Below are positions 13,310-16,892 of a DNA stretch of 16,892 bases, piece after piece. Below the pieces are notes generated by a model. It worked only from the letters and a program-made list of their open reading frames with translations. It had not been told where the DNA came from and searched no databases. The stretch comes from JBDTDV01 sp039922875 (GTDB lineage: Bacteria; Actinomycetota; Actinomycetes; Actinomycetales; Microbacteriaceae): the NCBI GenBank assembly GCA_039922875.1, contig JBDTDV010000047.1, forward strand, positions 1 to 16,892. The letters are read 5' to 3'. The position numbers were made by a program, and so were the translations under genes. The first letter of the stretch is position 1. Each line of letters starts with the position of its first letter.

Positions 13310-14121
13310 TGTCCACCGCCCTGAACGCTCTACTCGCCGGTCTCGTCTCCAGCGAGGTTGAGGTGATCGACCTGACCGCGCCGCTGAGTGCGTCGACGCC
13401 GATTCTCGCGTTGCCCACACCGTTCGCGAACACGATCCCGCTGTCGATGGACACGGTTTCCGAGTTCGATGACGACGGTCCGCTCTGGCAATGGCACAAC
13501 ATCCATCTCGGCGAGCACACCGGCACCCATCTCGATGCCCCGTCGCACTGGATCAGCGGGCGCGACGGCGCCACCGTCGACCAGATCCCGCCGGCCCGGC
13601 TGATCGGCCCGATCGTCGTCATCGACAAAAGCGCCGAGACCGCCGCCGACCCCGACTTCCTGCTCGAGCCGGAGCACCTGGAGCAATGGCAGCAGGACAA
13701 CGGGCCGATCCCGCAGAATGCCTGGGTGATTCTCAAAACCGGCTGGAGCTCGCGGTCCGGCGAGACCGCCCCGTTCCTGAACGTGGACGAGGCCGGTTCG
13801 CATACCCCGGGCGTTTCGGTCCAGGGCGCGCGGTGGATGGCCGACAACGCGTCGATCAGCGGCTTCGGGGTCGAGACGGTCGGCATCGACGCGGGCGGCG
13901 CCGGCGGATTCGATCCGATCTTCCCGGCGCACAACTTCCTCCTGGGCGCCGGAAAGTTCGGGCTGACCCAATTGCAGAACGTGGACAAGCTGCCGGCCAC
14001 CGGAGCGGTCATCGTGGTCGCCCCATTGCCGATCGTCGGCGGCACTGGTTCCCCGGCCCGCGCCTACGCGCTGGTGGAGAAGCCAGGCAGTGCAACGCAG
14101 GCACCGGGAGTGTCGGCGTGA
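13309..14121 (+). CDS. Cyclase-family metal hydrolase, isatin-hydrolase-like
   Basis: A 270-residue member of the cyclase family (kynurenine formamidase/isatin hydrolase fold). LGEHTGTHLDAPSHW contains the metal ligands His70, His74 and Asp76 and the catalytic His80. These match, shifted by three, the His73/His77/Asp79/His83 I recall for Labrenzia isatin hydrolase. Similarity to that enzyme as I remember it runs end to end: TPILALP, DDDGPLWQW, AADPDFLL, AFLN-like PFLNVDE, FPAHN, NVDKLPATGA and GTGSP. Isatin hydrolase opens the lactam of isatin to isatinate with Mn2+. It is longer than KynB formamidases (about 210 residues), which favours the isatin branch. AAGGAG lies ten bases before the ATG, and its stop overlaps the next start (GTGA). 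The substrate is inferred; another cyclic lactam or dione remains possible. Confidence 0.88.
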   Translation: MSTALNALLAGLVSSEVEVIDLTAPLSASTPILALPTPFANTIPLSMDTVSEFDDDGPLWQWHNIHLGEHTGTHLDAPSHWISGRDGATVDQIPPARLIGPIVVIDKSAETAADPDFLLEPEHLEQWQQDNGPIPQNAWVILKTGWSSRSGETAPFLNVDEAGSHTPGVSVQGARWMADNASISGFGVETVGIDAGGAGGFDPIFPAHNFLLGAGKFGLTQLQNVDKLPATGAVIVVAPLPIVGGTGSPARAYALVEKPGSATQAPGVSA

Positions 14122-15827
14122 ATGTCGCCGAACTCGTCGGCCGCACACTGGCTCAACTCGGCGTCGGGCACGCTTTCGGCGTGGTGGGCAGCGGCAATCT
14201 GGTGGTCACGAACGCGCTGCGCAGTAATGGGGTGCCGTTCACCGCGGCCCGGCACGAGGGCGGCGCCGCCAGCATGGCCGACGCCTACTCCCGGATGTCG
14301 AACACCCTCGCGGTGCTTTCCACCCATCAGGGTTGCGGTCTGACCAATGCCATGACCGGGATCGGGGAGGCGGCCAAGAGCCGCACCCCGATGCTCGTCC
14401 TGGCCGCGGAGAGCGCCGGCGCCGCCGTACAGTCCAATTTTCGGGTGGATCAGGATGCCCTGGCCACCAGCGTCGGCGCCGTCGCGGAGCGGGTGTACTC
14501 GGCGGCAAGTGCGCTTGCCGACACGATCCGCGCCTACCGCACGGCCGTGAACCAGCGACGCGTGGTCGTGCTCAGTCTTCCGATCGACGTGCAGGAGCAT
14601 CAGGTTCCCGCCTCGACACCGGAAGTCGTGGCGGGACCCGCCAGGTCTTTGGCGATCCGACCGAACCAGGCCGCGGTGCTCGCTCTGGCCGACCGGATTC
14701 GAGCTGCCAAGCGTCCGGTCTTCGTCGCCGGTCGCGGCGGACGCGCGGCCCGCTCGGAGCTACTGGCCCTCGCCGAGCAGGCCGGAGCGCTGGTGGCGAC
14801 CTCTGCCGTGGCGAATGGGCTGTTCGAGGGCGAAGCGTTCTCGCTGGGAATCTCCGGCGGCTTCTCCTCTCCGACCTCGGCCGAACTCATCAAAAGCGCG
14901 GACCTGATCGTCGGGTGGGGCTGCGCACTGAACATGTGGACCATGCGGCACGGCCGGCTGATCGGGGCGCAGACCGTCGTGGTCCAGGTCGATGTCGAGG
15001 AGGAAGCGCTTGGCGCGAACCGCCCGGTCGACCTCGGCGTGGTCGGCGACGTGGCCGAAACCGCGAGCGCGGTGCTGGCCGAGCTGGGCCGCCCCGGCGG
15101 CAGCGGCAGCCCCAGCGGCAGCGGCAGCAGCAGCAGCGGCAGCGGCAGCGGCGCCTCCGCGCACCCCGTCGAGGGCTATCGAACGGATGCCGTGGCGCAA
15201 CGGATCGCCGCGGGCGCGCGTTGGCGGGATGTCGAGACCGAGGACCTTTCCAGCGCGGAGCGGATCGACCCGCGACTACTCAGCGCGAAGCTGGACGAGC
15301 TGCTGCCCAGCAACCGAATCGTCTCGATCGACTCCGGCAACTTCATGGGCTATCCCAGCGCGTACCTCGCGGTGCCGGACGAGTTCGGGTTTTGCTTCAC
15401 CCAGGCGTTCCAGTCGATCGGCCTCGGCCTGGGTACCGCGATCGGCGCAGCGCTGGCACAACCCGACCGGCTTCCGGTGCTCGGCGCGGGCGACGGCGGA
15501 TTCCTGATGAGCATCTCCGAACTGGAGACCGCGGTCAGGCTGAAGCTGCCGTTGGTCGCCATCATCTACAACGACAACGCCTACGGCGCCGAGGTGCACC
15601 ACTTCACCTCGGGAGACGACGATCTGAGCACTGTGCAGTTCCCCGACACCGACATCGCCGCCATCGCTCGCGGCTATGGCGCCACCGGGGTCACGGTTCG
15701 CACGGTCGAGGACTTGGCCGCCGTTTCCGATTGGCTGGCCGGGCCGCGCACCGCCCCGCTGGTGATCGACGCCAAAATCGCCGACGACGGCGGATCCTGG
15801 TGGCTGGCCGAGGCGTTCGGGCACTGA
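14118..15827 (+). CDS. Thiamine diphosphate-dependent enzyme (decarboxylase or C-C hydrolase type)
   Basis: A 569-residue protein with three ThDP-enzyme domains. The PYR domain (1-165) carries activating Glu47 in AARHEGGAASMADAYSR. The central domain (180-325) is Rossmann-like. The PP domain (380-565) carries the ThDP/Mg motif from GDG at 458-460 to NDN at 485-487. Relatives include acetolactate synthases, benzoylformate decarboxylases and cyclohexanedione hydrolases; sequence alone does not choose among them. The GTG at 14118 overlaps the upstream stop by four bases, and MNVAELVGRTL is the normal family N-terminus. Next to an isatin-hydrolase-like gene, decarboxylation of isatinate (a 2-oxo acid) is the most natural job. 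Residues 327-348 are an unusual Gly/Ser linker between the central and PP domains. Confidence 0.9.
   Translation: MNVAELVGRTLAQLGVGHAFGVVGSGNLVVTNALRSNGVPFTAARHEGGAASMADAYSRMSNTLAVLSTHQGCGLTNAMTGIGEAAKSRTPMLVLAAESAGAAVQSNFRVDQDALATSVGAVAERVYSAASALADTIRAYRTAVNQRRVVVLSLPIDVQEHQVPASTPEVVAGPARSLAIRPNQAAVLALADRIRAAKRPVFVAGRGGRAARSELLALAEQAGALVATSAVANGLFEGEAFSLGISGGFSSPTSAELIKSADLIVGWGCALNMWTMRHGRLIGAQTVVVQVDVEEEALGANRPVDLGVVGDVAETASAVLAELGRPGGSGSPSGSGSSSSGSGSGASAHPVEGYRTDAVAQRIAAGARWRDVETEDLSSAERIDPRLLSAKLDELLPSNRIVSIDSGNFMGYPSAYLAVPDEFGFCFTQAFQSIGLGLGTAIGAALAQPDRLPVLGAGDGGFLMSISELETAVRLKLPLVAIIYNDNAYGAEVHHFTSGDDDLSTVQFPDTDIAAIARGYGATGVTVRTVEDLAAVSDWLAGPRTAPLVIDAKIADDGGSWWLAEAFGH
15096..15158 (+). 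repeat. In-frame GGCAGC/AGC microsatellite encoding a Gly/Ser linker
   Basis: Iterated GGC and AGC codons, with one CCC, encode about 21 residues that are almost entirely Gly and Ser. They sit exactly between the central and PP domains of the ThDP enzyme. Units are multiples of three, so slippage would change linker length without a frameshift. Confidence 0.9.
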
Positions 15828-16660
15828 TGAAGCTCGCCACGCTCCGAACGAATACCGGCACCACAGCGGTCCTGGTCACCGGCGACGAGGCCGTCGAGAT
15901 CGACGGGGTGCCGGATGTCGGGGTGCTCTTGACGCGGGAGAGCTGGATGTCGCTGGCCGCGGCGGCGTCCGGCTCCCGGCATCCGCTGAGCTCAATCGAC
16001 CCGTCGCGCTGGGCTCCGGTTATCCCGGCACCGGGCAAGATCCTCTGCGCGGGCCTGAATTACCGCAAGCACATTCTGGAGATGGGACGCGACCTCCCCG
16101 AGTACCCGACATTCTTCGCCAAATATCCGGAGTCCCTGATCGGTGCCTCTGACGACATCGAGCTGGCAGCGGTTTCGGATGCCGTGGACTGGGAAGGCGA
16201 GCTGGCGGTCGTGATCGGTAAGCCAGCGCGCCGGCTCACCGCGGATGCCGCCGCCAATGTGATCGCCGGCTACGCCGTCTTCAACGACGTGACCATGCGC
16301 GATTATCAATACCGAACCCTGCAGTGGCTGCAGGGGAAAACCTTCGAGCACACCTCGCCATTCGGCCCCTACCTGGTCACGCCGGATGAGTGGACGCCGG
16401 GGCCGAACTTGATCACGCGGGTGGACGGCGAAACCGTGCAGGAGGCATCCACCGGTGATCTGGTCTTCGATCCCGCGGCGCTGATCGCCTACGCGTCCGA
16501 GATCCTGACGCTGAACCCCGGCGACGTCATCGCCACCGGCACTCCCGGCGGCGTCGGCCACGCCCACACCCCGCCCCGCTACCTGACCGCGGGCGCCGTG
16601 CTCGAGACCTCCATCCATGGCCTCGGCACCCAGCACAACCGAGCCGCACCCCCCACCTAG
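15827..16660 (+). CDS. Fumarylacetoacetate hydrolase-family protein
   Basis: A 277-residue protein with a short N-terminal domain (1-65) and the FAH catalytic domain (70-270). ILCAGLNYRKHILEMG opens the domain. The metal ligands are Glu123 and Glu125 (DWEGELAVVIG) and Asp154 (FNDVTMRD). Lys171 (QGKTFEHTSPFGP), GTPGGVG at 238-244 and the terminal LETSIHGLGTQHNR are standard. Family members hydrolyse C-C bonds of acylpyruvates, isomerise or decarboxylate ring-cleavage products. Here it probably handles the late open-chain or cyclic dione product of the operon; fumarylpyruvate hydrolysis is an alternative if the pathway passes through gentisate. Its ATG overlaps the ThDP gene stop (TGATG), so it depends on translational coupling; only a weak GAGG lies upstream. 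Confidence 0.92.
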   Translation: MKLATLRTNTGTTAVLVTGDEAVEIDGVPDVGVLLTRESWMSLAAAASGSRHPLSSIDPSRWAPVIPAPGKILCAGLNYRKHILEMGRDLPEYPTFFAKYPESLIGASDDIELAAVSDAVDWEGELAVVIGKPARRLTADAAANVIAGYAVFNDVTMRDYQYRTLQWLQGKTFEHTSPFGPYLVTPDEWTPGPNLITRVDGETVQEASTGDLVFDPAALIAYASEILTLNPGDVIATGTPGGVGHAHTPPRYLTAGAVLETSIHGLGTQHNRAAPPT

Positions 16661-16720
16661 CCCCCCTTTCCTAACCCCCCCCCACCCCCCAGCCCCCACC
16701 CCCCACCCCCCATGCCCCCC
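16651..16720 (+). other. C-rich, G-poor tract after the FAH gene
   Basis: Of these 70 bases, 52 are C and 3 are G, in runs of five to ten C broken by A or T. In the operon's RNA this is unstructured and C-rich, the profile of a Rho loading site. On the opposite strand the G runs could form a G-quadruplex. It begins at the FAH stop codon and ends four bases before a long inverted repeat. Confidence 0.5.
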
Positions 16721-16724
16721 TCGC

Positions 16725-16781
16725 CGAGTCCGGGCTTTTTGTGGGTGCGCGCGCCGAACACCCGCAAAAACTCCGGACTCG
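16725..16781. terminator. Long inverted repeat, probable transcription terminator
   Basis: Two 23-base arms (16725-16747 and 16759-16781) enclose an 11-base loop. Of 23 positions, 20 pair by Watson-Crick, two are G-U wobbles in plus-strand RNA and one is a mismatch. A T5/A5 block lies inside the stem. There is no T run after the stem, so it is not a canonical Rho-independent terminator; U-less hairpins are common as terminators in actinobacteria. A dispersed palindromic element is the alternative. Confidence 0.55.
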
Positions 16782-16817
16782 CGCCGGGGCTGGTATCGGA
16801 GAGCGGGCGATCGGCGA

Positions 16818-16823
16818 TAACCT
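16818..16823 (+). promoter_or_regulatory. Predicted -10 element of a leaderless gene
   Basis: TAACCT fits TANNNT, and a start site seven bases downstream would fall exactly on the GTG at 16830. No Shine-Dalgarno sequence lies just before that GTG, as expected of a leaderless transcript. Confidence 0.35.
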
Positions 16824-16829
16824 GCGACC

Positions 16830-16892
16830 GTGAGCAACGAGCCCGGAAGTGTAACAACCACCCCTGCTAGTGGAAACGATCCCGTTCCAGAG
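16830..16892 (+). CDS. N-terminal fragment of an unidentified protein (cut by window edge)
   Basis: Twenty-one codons from GTG 16830 stay open to the window end. The peptide is polar and rich in Ser, Thr, Pro and Glu, like the disordered N-terminal tail of a cytoplasmic or transporter protein. No family can be recognised from so short a piece. Support comes from the well-placed -10 element and from its position beyond the terminator-like repeat. Confidence 0.4.
   Translation, partial: MSNEPGSVTTTPASGNDPVPE

Noticed and set aside
13491..14117. Upstream extension of the ThDP enzyme frame
   Set aside because: The translation is Arg/Pro-rich and lies wholly over the cyclase gene. Family similarity starts at GTG 14118, which overlaps the cyclase stop.
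15096..15158. Frameshift or sequencing artefact in the ThDP gene
   Set aside because: The frame is continuous and the PP domain downstream is complete. An error in repeat number remains possible but would not break the gene.
14333..15826. Upstream extension of the FAH frame through the ThDP gene
   Set aside because: Low-complexity Arg-rich shadow; the FAH N-terminus begins at ATG 15827, coupled to the upstream stop.
15992..16861. 289-codon minus-strand frame opposite the FAH gene
   Set aside because: It translates the C-rich tract as poly-Gly and the FAH gene antisense; no recognisable domain or ribosome site.

Overview
The window is high-GC actinobacterial DNA. Starts are often GTG, Shine-Dalgarno sites are AAGGAG-like, and the regulators are of PaaX, IclR and AraC/NphR type. 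A mycolic-acid actinomycete such as Rhodococcus, Nocardia or Gordonia would fit, but the genus cannot be settled from this sequence alone. No tRNA, rRNA, CRISPR array or transposase was found. The content is catabolic and strongly regulated.

Left module (1-4320): a partial short-chain dehydrogenase (minus) diverges from an AraC-family regulator (plus). A three-gene minus-strand unit follows: flavin reductase, LLM-type flavin monooxygenase (a probable two-component monooxygenase), then a second AraC-family regulator. Part of this module is clearly AT-richer than the rest (29 of 60 bases are G+C at 2701-2760, against 46 of 60 at 13561-13620). Its right edge abuts an alpha/beta-hydrolase gene lacking its first third, so it looks inserted. 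The promoters of the dehydrogenase and of the reductase unit both carry paired 15-bp direct repeats ending in GGATA, the architecture of AraC/XylS operators.

Right module (4862-16660): a minus-strand group is transcribed cupin > TesB-type thioesterase > aryl-CoA ligase > 798-residue fused flavoprotein (FAD monooxygenase plus Old Yellow Enzyme domain, like 2-aminobenzoyl-CoA monooxygenase/reductase). Divergent from the cupin is IclR regulator > RidA. Convergent with RidA is a PaaX-type repressor. Divergent from PaaX is a tightly coupled operon: hotdog thioesterase > isatin-hydrolase-like cyclase-family enzyme > ThDP enzyme with a Gly/Ser linker > fumarylacetoacetate-hydrolase-family protein. 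A C-rich tract and a long inverted repeat close the operon, and a probable leaderless gene begins at the right edge.

The right module reads as one aromatic catabolic pathway. An aryl acid, most likely anthranilate or a relative, is activated to its CoA thioester and dearomatised by the fused flavoprotein. RidA could remove the resulting enamine nitrogen, thioesterases could release CoA, and hydrolytic enzymes could finish the ring. Alternatively, the cyclase and ThDP enzymes could feed anthranilate from isatin via isatinate. The enzyme classes are well supported; the substrate and order of steps are inference.
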